A DNA stretch of 64,000 bases, taken from Sipunculus nudus (lineage: Eukaryota > Annelida > Sipuncula > Golfingiida > Sipunculidae). The DNA lies in NCBI GenBank assembly GCA_026874595.1, contig CM049310.1, positions 85,163,056 to 85,227,055 of the forward strand, written 5' to 3'. The position numbers and the translations under genes are program-made. Shown in pieces: positions 36,058-47,299 of the stretch. Below the pieces are notes generated by a model. The model saw nothing but the letters and a program-made list of their open reading frames with translations. It searched no databases and had not been told where the DNA came from. Position 1 is the first letter of the stretch, and each line of letters opens with the position of its first letter.

Positions 36058-36768
36058 AGTACCGCTCAAGTACTGAAATGCGTCGATTTTTCTGATGACA
36101 GGTTGTAAAATAAATGCTATAAATTTAAGAATCCACGGTTACCGTGTTTTGAGTAGCTGTAGTTATCGCTTTATCAAAACACTATCTTGTGTTTACATAC
36201 TCGAACTTGTCCTGGTTATTGATATAAATATACACAGACTACTGACAAAAATGCTGGCTGCTCCCTACACAGACGTCATGCCATACCACATGGCACATAT
36301 ATTTAGCTCAAACCCATCCACAGCTGCGTCAGGAAAGTGGTGGGGTACATTGTTACTACATTACTGAGTAAATTTCGCATTTCATTCAGAGTAGGTACAA
36401 ACTCAAGAACAACCACAAGCAGTGTGTAAATGTATGCTCTGTTGAGTTTTCCGCCTTGATGACCGGATCAGGATAACATAAACAATCAGAACGACTTTCT
36501 CTTTAATCTGCTGTATCATTACATTAGATACAAAGATATATCACGTGTAGTTCTGAACATGTGAATGTAATTGTAAGTTAGTTTACGATGGTCGACCTGC
36601 TTATTCATCTTTTCCCTTTTTGACAATTTCAAATTTATTGTGTTTCATAAACACCTGTCATGTTCTACTGATTGTACGGATCTCTTTGAACAGACTCCCC
36701 GCAAAATTTCCAGTTTGTAAGTTTTATTCTTCTCAAACTGATGTTCTATGTTTTTTTTGTTACAGAAC
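36058..36768 (+). promoter_or_regulatory. Proximal 5' flank of receptor gene 2
   Basis: It resumes the module after the LINE (ACCGCTCAAGTACTGAAATG) and runs to the acceptor TTTTTTTTGTTACAG (AG at 36764-36765), three bases before the ATG. Similarity to the gene 1 flank is clearest near 36348 (CTACATTACTGAGTAAATT, compare 9642) and 36736 (AACTGATGTTCTATGTTTT, compare 10540). The acceptor in all three genes predicts a spliced 5' untranslated exon. No TATA box or start site can be assigned. Confidence 0.4.
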
Positions 36769-36910
36769 ATGCCGAGGGCACTGAACTACAAACGTGTGAA
36801 TAACTCACTGCCCTTCCTTCTGCTTATTATCGCCTTCTTCAGAGAAGAGCTATCGATACATGTTGATCCTTTACTGAATGATGGGGCCTCTGATATCACT
36901 GAGACGAAAG
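36769..36910 (+). CDS. Gene 2 exon 1: start and signal peptide
   Basis: ATG at 36769 follows the acceptor by three bases. Basic N-region (PRALNYKRVNN), hydrophobic core SLPFLLLIIAFF, then FREELSIHVDPLL. It ends ACGAAAG|GTAATG in phase 1. Its 142-nt length equals the homologous part of gene 1, which supports this start. Confidence 0.8.
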
Positions 36911-37788
36911 GTAATGATCCTATTCCTCCGCAATATGCCAAGCTTCCAAAATAATTCTCTTCCTAAAGAGTTACTTTTTTTTAATCTAGGGAAAATGATG
37001 ATAACTCTATGTCCCTATTAATTAACTGCCCCCCCCCCACAGGAAAGGAAATTTTGGTTTTAGTTTTAGTATGTTGTGATACAACAGTTTTAGAAATGAC
37101 CGGATATTTAGCAATATTTCTATTCGCTTTCTACTTTCTCATTCTTCCATTTGCCATCAAGGACGGTTATGTGTTATATTATTTTTAAATACTCTCAGTA
37201 AATTAATTACATTTTAAAGGATTTTTTTTAATTGGTGCAGTATAAATGAAGTGTATATATTTATTTTATAATGGAACAACAAAACATATTATAGAATATT
37301 ATATATATAATATCGAATATATTTGTGACCAATAAAAGTTATGTTGTTCCCTATGCTGTCTGATATTTTTGTATCTTAATGTGCCGAATTTTCCTATGGG
37401 TAGGCAAAGATCTTGGTGGCCAAAATAAAAAGAATAAATTTCTTTCCCAAGGATGTTCGTTGTATTTAAGCAAAATAAAAGTTAAAAAGAAACTTTTCAT
37501 TTTAGTTGTAGTTAAATAATGAAACATACTTGTAATTTGTCATGTGGAAATTACAGGTAATACTTTCATTGTTTAGAGAAAAATATGGACCAAGAGTTTA
37601 TTTCTTGTGATCAGATGCTATTGAATTAGTTTCTTTAGTCTTTATATCCAGTTTCTCTAATCCTACAAAAATAATAAGGAATTATTTGTTTATGTTATAC
37701 TCAGACTCACGGCTGTGAATTATGTAAATGGAAATATCCTTCTTTTTGAAAACATTATCTCTTTCATCAATTATTTCTACCATTTCAG

Positions 37789-38136
37789 TGACTGATTACC
37801 GAGGAAGGAACACGTCGTTATATGACAACTCAAAGGAGTTGTATCTACAGTGGCTCATCGAACCAAAGAATGCCACGCTAGACTTTATTTAGTGTTTCCA
37901 TGGATACGAAATGAAACCAGAAAATTACTTCTTTACCTATGATTTCACCATGGACCGCGTGCACCGACAGAAAGAACTGGGTAATCGAATAAGTCGCTCT
38001 CTGTTTTATGAGGGAGACAATGTAGTCTTCCAGCTGAACATTTCACAACCCCGAAGTTCAGATGCTGGTGCTTACACATGTCTGCTGCACGCGGCAGGAA
38101 CTCCACAAAAGAGAACTGCGCGTCTCTATGTTAAAA
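37789..38136 (+). pseudogene. Gene 2 exon 2: Ig-like domain with TAG stop
   Basis: Bounded by CATTTCAG| and GTTAAAA|GTAAGA; 348 nt, phase 1 at both ends. The reading is V-T-D-Y-R-G-R-N, then LYLQWLIEPKNATLDFI, a stop (37890-37892), C-F-H-G-Y, NYFFTYDFTMDR, VFQLNISQPRSSDAGAYTC and RTARLYVK. Conserved points are the cysteine pair, the D-A-G-x-Y-T-C strand-F motif and the sequons NTS, NAT, NIS. Apart from the stop the frame is fully open. Confidence 0.88.
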
Positions 38137-38467
38137 GTAAGAAACACCTTGCATTCATTTAGCATGGGAAGTAAGATTGAAATATGATTACAGTGTAGGA
38201 TATTACTCTCATTCTCTCTTTCATTATCCATTCTATAATCATAGATATTATACAATGCTTAGCATTTAACAATTTTATAGAAATTATAACACTGAAATCA
38301 TTTCTCGTAAAGAATTTCACCCGTCTACACATCGGTATCTGTATGTACAGCTTTGATCTCTGCCCACAAATCGTGTTATCATCTGTCTGCGCCCCATCAT
38401 CTCTGTGTGCACTAATATCATATACATCTATATGTGTTATTGCTCCTGTCACAATCGTTGATTTTAG

Positions 38468-38560
38468 GAGAGACAGAAGTGCACAGACTCAAAACAGTGA
38501 CTTCTTTGACGTCATCAGATTCATCGTCCGATGCGATTACACATGTTACTACTCAAGAAG
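38468..38560 (+). CDS. Gene 2 exon 3: Ser/Thr-rich stalk
   Basis: 93 nt, phase 1 at both ends, ending CAAGAAG|GTTTGT. It encodes ETEVHRLKTVTSLTSSDSSS, then DAITHVTTQE. It is rich in Ser, Thr and Asp and probably O-glycosylated in a secreted context. Gene 1 has the same length; gene 3 is two codons longer. Confidence 0.8.
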
Positions 38561-38956
38561 GTTTGTACATTTCGTTCTTAAATGGTCCTATTCAATGTCT
38601 TTATATATTCTGTTGTCCATTTTACTTACATTTAAGCTGATCATTTTTGATAATTCTGCAGGCTCAAACTAACTAATGCACTTAGACACAAATTTACATG
38701 TAGTAAAATCACATGGTTTTCCCCGTAGCATTTTTATGATCATGGTTTGTTTGAAGAGTAATTGACAGAGTTCAAAACATTGAACCTTGTGACGGCACAG
38801 AAGACCTAGAATAGTATGTGCTGTCACTTATATAAGAGCTTATGTATTTTATCGAGAAACTCTATTGACTAACTGTGTTGCAACAGTAAATCCATATGTG
38901 TGTTTGGAATATTGGATATATTTTCTTTTACATATTTCTTCAATATTCTGCTTTAG

Positions 38957-39085
38957 ACAATTCTAGTGCACAAGGGCTGAAAATTGCTCTCATTGTCACC
39001 TCCGTGATCCTGCTTGTGGTGTTGGTTTATGCATGTAGTCGCTGTTACTGGAAAGAGGTATCGGATCTTCTGCTGAGAGCACGGG
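38957..39085 (+). CDS. Gene 2 exon 4: transmembrane segment
   Basis: Acceptor CTTTAG at 38956. It encodes DNSSAQGLKIALIV, TSVILLVVLVYACS and RCYWKEVSDLLLRAR: one hydrophobic helix followed by basic and aromatic residues, as in a type I membrane protein. A donor at CGGG|GTAGGT gives phase 1 and joins in frame to exon 5. The frame also stays open past this donor (G-R-F-D-V-R-D-T-E-E-E-Y-F-E-V), and that extension resembles gene 3. A longer ancestral exon ending near 39127 is therefore possible, although no GT donor is left there. Confidence 0.78.
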
Positions 39086-39152
39086 GTAGGTTTGATGTTC
39101 GAGACACTGAAGAGGAATATTTTGAAGTTAATGTCCATATTCTCTCTCTCTC

Positions 39153-39155
<3 letters not shown>

Positions 39156-39208
<53 letters not shown>
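39156..39208. repeat. (TA)n microsatellite in gene 2 intron 4
   Basis: About 53 bp of TA beginning roughly 30 nt after the open extension of exon 4. Confidence 0.95.
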
Positions 39209-39214
<6 letters not shown>

Positions 39215-40211
39215 GTGTAAAGAGGATAAGTGGCGCCTTCTTGATAGATTAACTTATTTATTATCACAGTTGTGATACCATGACTGAGACGGGCCCCGAC
39301 TCAGTCATGCACGCAACATAAGGGAAAGTATCTGCAACCCGACCCCCAACCCGGGTCGCGCATAATGAAAGGAAAACCCCAAAATATCTGAACCGTTCAG
39401 ACTGGATAATTTACTGCAGTGGAAAGACCAAATGGTATTTTATATTTTGCTGACTAAATCACATTTCCATAAAACGGAGTATTTATAACAATTACCCAGA
39501 ATACCAGATATGTCTAGCTTATTACCTTGTCACTTATAGTGCTAACTCCCTATACACAGGTCCTCCATGTATATGTACAATGATTGATGATTCAAGGGAG
39601 TTTCGAAGTGCACACTCAAGTAGGGTGTTTTATGATATTTATTAGGACCATGTTTGACCTTTTTTGTGTATTAAGTGCACCAGATAAAATTATTTTTGGT
39701 CTTTCCGCTCCTAGTCTGAGCGGGCGCCTGCAGATCCATTAATTTTTCACTCGTCCACGACGTTGTATGGGTGTAACTTAGGTAAGAAATGTCAAATCAT
39801 GACCACGACACTTATCAAAGAAGCTTTTAAAGCGCACATGATTCATTATCAGAAGCCTAACTTTATCCGACAATGTTATATATACGTTTGAAAGCTTGTG
39901 TGATGATAGATACGTAAGCCTTTCTAAAAAGTGACCCTCTTTCTTACTTACATATTAAACAATAGACTAACACGGCTATAGCATTATTTATATAAATGGT
40001 GTTTCTTAAACAGTCTTACTGGAGTTAACCATGAACTATATTTGACCTTTATAGTATATTTATGAATAAAAAAATCATAACCAATCATGATACCGTTTGC
40101 AATGTAAACAGCCAATCATCTGAAAAACCGCAAAAAAAGCGACTCTCTCAAATTACTAGAAAAGCACACAGCCTGTATTGGTTATCATGCCCATGTGTTT
40201 TTTTTTTACAG

Positions 40212-40530
40212 TTTACATAAAGAGTAAGAAGCGGAGGACTCAAGACAAGAAACATTTAGACTGTGTGAATATGCCCCTGCGTAACAGGTAAGGTTGAACA
40301 TACCGCATCTGCGTATCAACAACAAATCATTTACATCAAGATTATAAAGTTGCTTTCGGTTACATACAGATTAAAAGGGAATGCAACCAAAGTTTGATTA
40401 GATTCCTTGAGGAGGTACATATGTGATCTCTGTCTAATTTTCTAATTTTTAGGTAGCTTATATTTTCAGGGATGAAGATTCCCACATTCCAAACCAGAAC
40501 ATCAGCGATACCTGTACTGAAATTGTCTGA
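40212..40530 (+). CDS. Gene 2 exons 5 and 6: cytoplasmic tail
   Basis: Exon 5 (40212-40287) follows a T-rich acceptor and reads V-Y-I-K-S-K-K-R-R-T-Q-D-K-K, HLDCVNMPLRN, ending phase 2 at AACAG|GTAAGG. Exon 6 (40470-40530) follows TATTTTCAG and reads R-D-E-D-S-H-I-P-N-Q-N-I-S-D-T-C-T-E-I-V, then TGA. The basic juxtamembrane part fits a cytoplasmic location. I see no classical ITIM or ITAM. Confidence 0.65.
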
Positions 40531-41560
40531 CGTTTCGCGAAATGTGATGATATCTGAAGAACTCGGAACTTTCCCATCTCTGCAGGTCATTTTTATCTCA
40601 AGGATATTTTGTAACTCTCCTTCCAGAATTGTTTCTTATTTCTTTACAAGTTAATTTTCTCAATTTTGTTTATTTTGTTTTGTTTATTCCGTTAGGCATT
40701 TATATTAAGTACGTTTTCAGCCTATAATTGGTAGTACTTAAAATCAGAATTAATATATAATACTTTCCTACACTGTGCACTATTGAAAAATGTTTATCTA
40801 TCTATTGTTCATAAAATACTTAACTGTGAACCTGAAGACAAAGATTTGAGACACTTTATGTTTCTCATTGATCGTTAAATATACATAAAATTGGACGACC
40901 TATTGGATCACTCCACATTGCGACTTGCAGCCCCGTGTGGGAAGTGTGGCAAAGTTTGATTTCGAAGTTTGAGCATTTAGATGAAGTAGTTCCGATCGTC
41001 CCACACAAACATTACTCGGGCCAAAAGCCGGGTGTATATATAAGGCTATTTGTGCGATAAGTTTGCGACATGGTGACAACGTATACATAATGCTGAGGTA
41101 TGCGTTATATTTATATGGAGCTTCACTGTTTTCTGGGTCCTTACGCAGTCACAAAACTAGGAAATGTTTTAATTTTCTAAACGAAACGTAGTCTGTTTGC
41201 CGAAAGAATATTTGGAGATGTTTACATGCTGTCCATCGCGATGTCATGCACGGAAAATGCCACATCTGCATTACATCTGCACTATGAAGTTATCGCAGAC
41301 CTAGCATTATTTGTATACCCGGCTTTGTATCTCTATAATTCTGTGCACAGTTATGGGATGCCTACAAAGTAAAAAATAATGTCTGCTCTTGATTCTCTTT
41401 CTTTGGAGGATAAAGTACTTTAGACCCATGGCCTACTGGTGTACAGTCGAAATCTTGTTCAGTATATACATAGAGTATTCTTCTTTCCTATCGCAGCAGA
41501 GTGTTTCTAAAACGGTTGTGAAACCATGATTGAATATATAAAGATGTGTACATCTATACC
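40531..41560. other. 3' region of gene 2, no further exon seen
   Basis: No clear poly(A) signal is assigned. Small open stretches lack splice context. No equivalent is recognised in block 1, where this part falls inside the deletion. Confidence 0.45.
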
Positions 41561-41579
41561 CGCAGATTAGTTACACAAA

Positions 41580-44570
41580 CGTATAATAAAATGTTAGGAA
41601 TGACCTCCACAAAAATAATAAAATGACAAAAAACTGTTACACTGCTTGCGCACTAACGCTTAAAACAAGTATTTTGCAAAGGCGAGGTTTTTGGAGCCCT
41701 GGCAGCTCCGCCCGGTATACATGGACGTATATTGAGGTAGATTTAAAAGTGTCATCTTAAATTATATTTTGTAATAACTGTTCATAGAATACCTCGATGT
41801 AAAATATGGCAGGAACCCAACTATGAAAACTGCTAACTGTGGTAAATAAGTGAATGACTGGAAGAGCAGCCAAGAAGAGAGATTGAAAAATTGTTTTCAG
41901 CTTTCTTTAGAGGTGATTTTATAGATAATTTAGGTTGATGGGCAGCCAAAGTAAGGGAACCCTTGCTTAATTAGTGGCGAGGTTTGTTACATAGATGACA
42001 GGGGAATGGACCCGATGCTGCTTGTAAAATCGCGCACCCAGTAAATAGAATGCATTGTATCAAGTGCTGGTGACCCCTCCCCCCCGACAAAAGGGTACCA
42101 GTGGTGTTACCTTCTTATGTACAATCGCAACGAGTGGATTTTTTATCAGCATAATTTATATTTCTTTGATCGTACACATACTTGTTTGTATAATAATCAT
42201 GTTTAAAAGGATTATAATTAAGTCCACAGAATACATTAATATAAGACTATATACCATAACGGTTACATTTCTAACATGATTTCTATTATATATAGGTGCA
42301 TGGTATGCATACTCATCTCATATTGATAGTAATAATTATATTGATCTCTGTTCATTTGTGTTATTATCCAGTACAGGTTATTATTTTTATTTATTAGTCA
42401 TACATAGGTTACAGACCGCCTAGTGTTACTCTACATTGAACTTATTTTCTTCTCTGGTGTATATTTGGCCTTATGTAAAGATGGAGGTAGATATTGAATA
42501 TTCGTTATCATTAATAAGCCTGTGAGTAACATTTCTGTGGCATGCACATATTTCGTGTCTCCGTAATTTTCATTGATGACAAGCAGTATAGTAAGCAGTA
42601 TATCTAATGAAGGCTTTGATTTTTTAGCAATTAATTTTCCAACAATAAAGGACACTTTGTGCCATTTGTTTAAATACGCAGTGACTAAATAACTAATACC
42701 TTATTGGCGAACTTATACAGGAAAGACTTCTATCACAGATAATTAATCACACTAAGTTACATAGGTTGATATTAAACATTAATTTGTTAGAGGATTGTTA
42801 TTTTAGCACATTGACTGGGCCAGCTATATACATCTGCTTTAATATGACATAATTGGACCATATTACACAGTCAAGTTTGTATGCGTGATATTCTAACCTC
42901 AATTATGATACACCCATACTGTCGTGTACACTATCAATAACCATATTTCATTCAGTACTTAACCTTTGACAGATATTACACTGGATTAAGTATACTTTAT
43001 TTGATGTCAGATTTTAAACATCTCGTTATGGATCAGCCCTAATGCTTTAATAATCTGCGTATTCCACAACTTATTCCAAATAACAAATTTAGCAGCTTGC
43101 ATGTTTTATAGTTTTAAAAGGAGATCAACAGTAATTGAAAGCTAGACATTGTCATTTTTCTAGAAATATTAAAACTGTAAATATTTTAAAGAAATGATCC
43201 TTACCCAGATTCAATCCATTCAGCAATTGTAAGTAGAAAGTATATACATATAAATATATTGGTTTGAATATGTATATTGCTTGACTAGAGGTTAACAATT
43301 AAGGTTAATAAAGGAAAGTATAGTTATATTTAAAAAAATGAGACATATTAGAAATAAAATGTCTTGCATGTACATGTATATATTTTAGTTGTGTAAGTGC
43401 TTGAATTTGGTATTGGAAATTATCTTTTAATAGCATGTTACAATTTAAATTTAAATTGAGCATAACTGTGAACTCTCCATTTTTGCTTGTATAATAAGAC
43501 TTGTAAATGTTGATTGTATTGCAAGAACTATGGGCCTGTGTCCTTTATTTCCAGAATAAACTTTCTTCTTCTTCTTCTGCGTATTCCACTATTTACATTG
43601 GATATGACATGAAACATCGGTGATTTCAACAACCTGCACGTTAAATGTATTGATATTTGTTGGTTTGCAATACAGCCCCCTCAGATATACCTTTATACAT
43701 TCTGTGTAAACATGAGTGTGATAGAAAAAGACTTGAATATTACAGTAAAACTATTAAGTTAATTAAGGTTAATGTTGCTCATTAAAATATGTTTACTCAT
43801 GTGGCTGTGTCATTTGTTCAGATGAGTTTTGAACCTCATAATAATTCTTTATATAATAGAAATTCAGGTATGTATATGTAAAATATGAAGCAGCTGTAAT
43901 CAATTTCATTGTTGTTGTTATTACTGCCAGTATATGGCTGTAGTGCATTTTTGCGTGATGTGCTTATCACCCCCCCCCCCATGATGAAGTATTCAAATAT
44001 ATCCATAATTGGTCGAATTAGAACTGCCCCCAGCCCCCCCCCCCCCGCCACAAACACATACTGTTCATGATCACCAAAGGTTTTGCCTTAAAAAATTTGT
44101 TAATTATGCAAATTTCCTTTGCTCAGAGTATTCATAAAGACATTATATTAACCATAATCTGATAATGTATCTAATCTATAAGGGGACCGCCGGTATTTGG
44201 CCAATTACACACCTGGCCCTTTAAAGTGATCAAACGCATTACATGTCCATGCATTAATAAACGTACAATTATCATATCATATTACGTGTTTGATCGTTTC
44301 AGTGAAGTATGGCGGTCCCGAACAAGCTCCTAGCTTGCACATCCGATTAAATATTCTTTACTCATTAATTTCAATCTCATATGAAAAGGCTGAAAATTTA
44401 GATCTTGGAAAGGCGTATGCTGTCCTATAATTGACCAAGTCTGACATCTTTAATACATCTTTCCTCTTAGGAACTCTCGATGCCTCCTATCGAAAATTCA
44501 GGATGTAACCCTGTTCTTTTGGTTGAGAACTCACAGTAAATTTATCCTAAAATATACCTCTATAATACCA
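41580..44570 (+). repeat. Block-2 3' flank, paralogous to 12.92-20.30 kb and 24.3-25.3 kb
   Basis: Collinear with block 1 around the ISL2EU insertion: ATGACCTCCACAAAAATAAT (41601), GGTAGATATTGAATATTCGT (42488), CGTGTACACTATCAATAACC (42923, empty site), AAGTGATCAAACGCATTACATG (44223), GGCGTATGCTGTCCTATAATTG (44412). The 41839-42620 part also matches 24366-25250. No coding exon is visible. It carries its own 508-bp insertion at 43068. Confidence 0.75.
43068..43575 (+). mobile_element. 508-bp retroposed element (LINE/SINE 3' end) with 14-bp target duplication
   Basis: TCTGCGTATTCCAC is present on both sides (43054-43067 and 43576-43589). The inserted sequence ends CCAGAATAAACTTTCTTCTT, then CTTC repeats, a simple-repeat tail typical of non-LTR retroposition. 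Block 1 shows the unoccupied site (GATACGTATTCCACTATAC near 19174). No coding domain remains, so it is a 5'-truncated LINE tail or a SINE. Confidence 0.8.
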
Positions 44571-46220
44571 TGAAGTCTCTGGAAAGCTTGGATGATTAAA
44601 ATCGGATACATCTTGTTAATATAAAAAAAACGTTATTTCCAAATATAAATTAAGCTCTAACTTGAATCCGAACAAAACTGCATAACATATTTGTTAGGCT
44701 CAATAATGTCGATTAACAGTTTTAATCATGTCAAAGTAACTGCGTCATATTCCTAAGACACGACTAACAGAAATGTCTTGTCAGAACAGAACTAAAGAGA
44801 TTTGTACCATTAAATGAAAAGGAACTTGAAGCTTTACAACTTTTTGAAGAACTGCCTTGCACTCATGCGTTAAGGAATGCTGCAACTCCGTGACTTTAAT
44901 TTCTGCCAAAAACACGGATGTATTTGTTGATTTAAATCCGTGTTAACACAGGTCAAACAAGTCATTTATATTTATAGGCGGACATGAGTATTTGCACTGA
45001 TTTAGACCCAACGGCCATTGGTGAGGAGCAATAGATACACTCATGTGAACCTATAATTTATTTAAAATATAAATCTAATTCATGCCGTCGTTACCGCAAA
45101 ATAGGTACATATGTACTCCCCTGTGACACAGTGATATTAACACTCATATATATTTACACGCCAATAAAAAACACAAACAAATATACATTTATATGTATAC
45201 ATTTACATGTTTACACGGATTTTTTTCACGATTGTTATCATTGATTTTCGGTAGTGTTTCATGTGCCTGATAGCTTTCACTAACAAACAAAAGTGACCAG
45301 TTAGTAAATTTACATATGTATATTCACTTCTCCTGTCAACTCTAGCCCCCACACTATAATTGAAATTGTATGAACTGTTTATCCTTACTTGAAAAGCTGT
45401 TTCCACTACAATGTACAGAACTTTTCATGAAAAAGTATTTCAAGGAGTAATCAAGAAGATGTTAAGTTGTGGTAATGTAGCATACTTTTAAGAAATAAAT
45501 TTTCTTTTAAATCATGTGACAAATTAAAGTATAAAAATACCTGTCAGTATGATTAAATTGATAAAATATGAGACACACTACGGATAAATGAAGTTGCAAT
45601 TTAGAATCATGATACCTGATTTTTACATTTTCAGATATTAAATATTTTGCAAATTTATAAAAAAAAAATAATTTTTGAGGTAAAAAAATGAATGCCTCTC
45701 TATTTATAATGTGATGCTGTCTTAAAAAATGATAAAAGAGGATGCAATATCTGTGAATCAACTTATATAGTAATTCAGATATCTATGTTAAATTGTAAAT
45801 GCATGTATAAAATTTATATACATGAATTAGAATTGATGCCCAAATAATGAGGATATTATGCAAACATTTGTGCATTATTTTCCTGCCTCAGCAGCATGGG
45901 AAATTAGGTGATCAGCTATCCTGTATGTATATGCGGAGGAGTTGAAACTCCAACAATCCAGCCCCCCCCCCCCCCCCCATTGAGTCCTTGCACCTGTGCA
46001 CTAGTGACAAAAAATTTTATTACAACTGTATAAAGTTGATTTTAAAAAAATTGTATAATATAAAAAATAGGATCTAGTTGAAACCGGAAAAAATATAAAG
46101 TCTAGCCTTAGCAGAACTAAAGTGTTTCCATTAGAGGTGTTATAACAGAGGGCTTGTTTGTCATGGAGGACAGCTATTAACACTATGCCGTCCCTGATAA
46201 TAATTAACAAAAATAATATT
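44571..46220. other. AT-rich spacer, no gene seen
   Basis: Stop-dense. A poly-C tract lies at 45961-45979. No homologous piece is found in block 1. Confidence 0.45.
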
Positions 46221-46228
46221 ATATAATG

Positions 46229-46322
46229 GACAATTGATACCCCATTACACCCCCCTCAACCAGGGGTTAATAGTTTTAAATGGGTTATGTATATAATGTT
46301 CAATGTCTGAATGCACCACCAG

Positions 46323-46365
<43 letters not shown>

Positions 46366-46414
46366 ATGTTGACAGTTCCAGACTTCAACAGTTTCGGTTT
46401 TAACAGTCAACATA

Positions 46415-46471
<57 letters not shown>

Positions 46472-46830
46472 ACTGAAATAGAAAAATTGTCAAGAAAAGG
46501 AATTTATGACAATAGGTGATTAGAATCTTTAGAATCCTGGGCATGCAAACCTTAGCAAGGGTCGATTCAATGGCATCCAATTTACTTATAGGTACTAAGG
46601 GAAAACTGTCATCAAAGATAAATTAATTCAGGAAAATCCAAGGAGATAATAATATGTGATCCCACATGTGTAGCACGAGTGGCGTGGATGAACCAGTTGG
46701 CAACTACCCAATATAAACAGCGAGCATTTGGCATACATAGAAGCGATAATATTGCTCACATATCGAAAGCGAACATGGCCTTAAAATTCGTAGCATATCT
46801 AAAATATAACTGTTATATGTGAACGCTACT
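46229..46830 (+). repeat. Distal part of block 2 with a long (CT)n/(AG)n palindrome
   Basis: Matches 21886-22000 (CCCCTCAACCAGGGGTTAATAG..AATGTTCAATG) and 23757-23880 (GGAAAATCCAAGGAGATAATAA). In place of the DR1 array there is a palindrome at 46326-46473: (CT)n, GTTATGTTGACAGTT, a ~24-nt centre, AACAGTCAACATAAC, ACAC and (AG)n. Confidence 0.7.
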
Positions 46831-47089
46831 ACGTAAATTTTACATAACCCTCTCCATACCCTTATTCGGACCCTTCTGTCGTCAAATACAAATCTGAAAA
46901 GTATTTACATACATTTATACAAGCATACCTATGACGTTATTCACAGCGACTAGAAAGGAGGTCTAAAATTTTTCCATACCTCTTTTATTGCTCAGATTTT
47001 ACCTTCCCTGTGTACAGTCATTGCAATGAGCTCCAAATCAAATGAATATGATCATTAATTCAAAAAGGTTCACCTAGGACCCTGTGGTC

Positions 47090-47285
47090 CGAAATATTTT
47101 ATCCTGTTGTACTAGTAGACATCTTCATAAAGTGGGCACCTCTTTATAGTTTCAGACAGTCCCATTTTTCTCCACCTTATTATTTATATTGCACGAACTA
47201 CCCCAATATAGTGCTCACCTCTATAAAGTGGACAGTTTGACCAGTTCGAGTGGTGCCCTTATTATAAAGGTTTCACTGTATATGA
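47090..47285. repeat. Degenerate Tigger-like repeat remnant
   Basis: Contains ATAAAGTGGGCACC and CTATAAAGTGGACAG units and ends TATAAAGGTTTCACTGTATA, similar in style to pogo/Tigger element ends. No clean left end or target duplication. Confidence 0.35.
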
Positions 47286-47299
47286 TGCTGGCAGAAATG

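Larger units (their letters stand above)
36769..40530 (+). pseudogene. Receptor gene 2: signal-Ig-stalk-TM-tail, six exons, one internal stop
   Basis: Best preserved member. Coding exons are 36769-36910 (signal peptide), 37789-38136 (Ig domain), 38468-38560 (stalk), 38957-39085 (membrane), 40212-40287 and 40470-40530 (tail, ending T-E-I-V then TGA). All junctions are GT..AG, with phases 1-1-1-1-2. The spliced length is 849 nt, about 282 residues: residues 1-47 signal region, 48-163 Ig, 164-194 Ser/Thr-rich stalk, helix near 203-224, then a basic tail. The predicted product is a type I cell-surface receptor with one extracellular Ig domain; ligand and pathway are unknown. The one clear defect is TAG at 37890-37892, immediately before the first Ig cysteine, where gene 3 has AAG and gene 1 AGG. 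It could be a recent pseudogene, a null allele or a sequencing error. Confidence 0.82.

Noticed and set aside
38343-38672. 109-codon plus-strand frame over the gene 2 stalk exon
   Set aside because: It is in another frame than the conserved stalk reading (38468-38560), which alone keeps phase with the Ig and membrane exons.
38896-39252. 118-codon frame extending the membrane exon into the (TA)n tract
   Set aside because: The membrane part is real, but the start lies in the intron and the end is microsatellite. The exon is bounded by CTTTAG and a GT donor instead.
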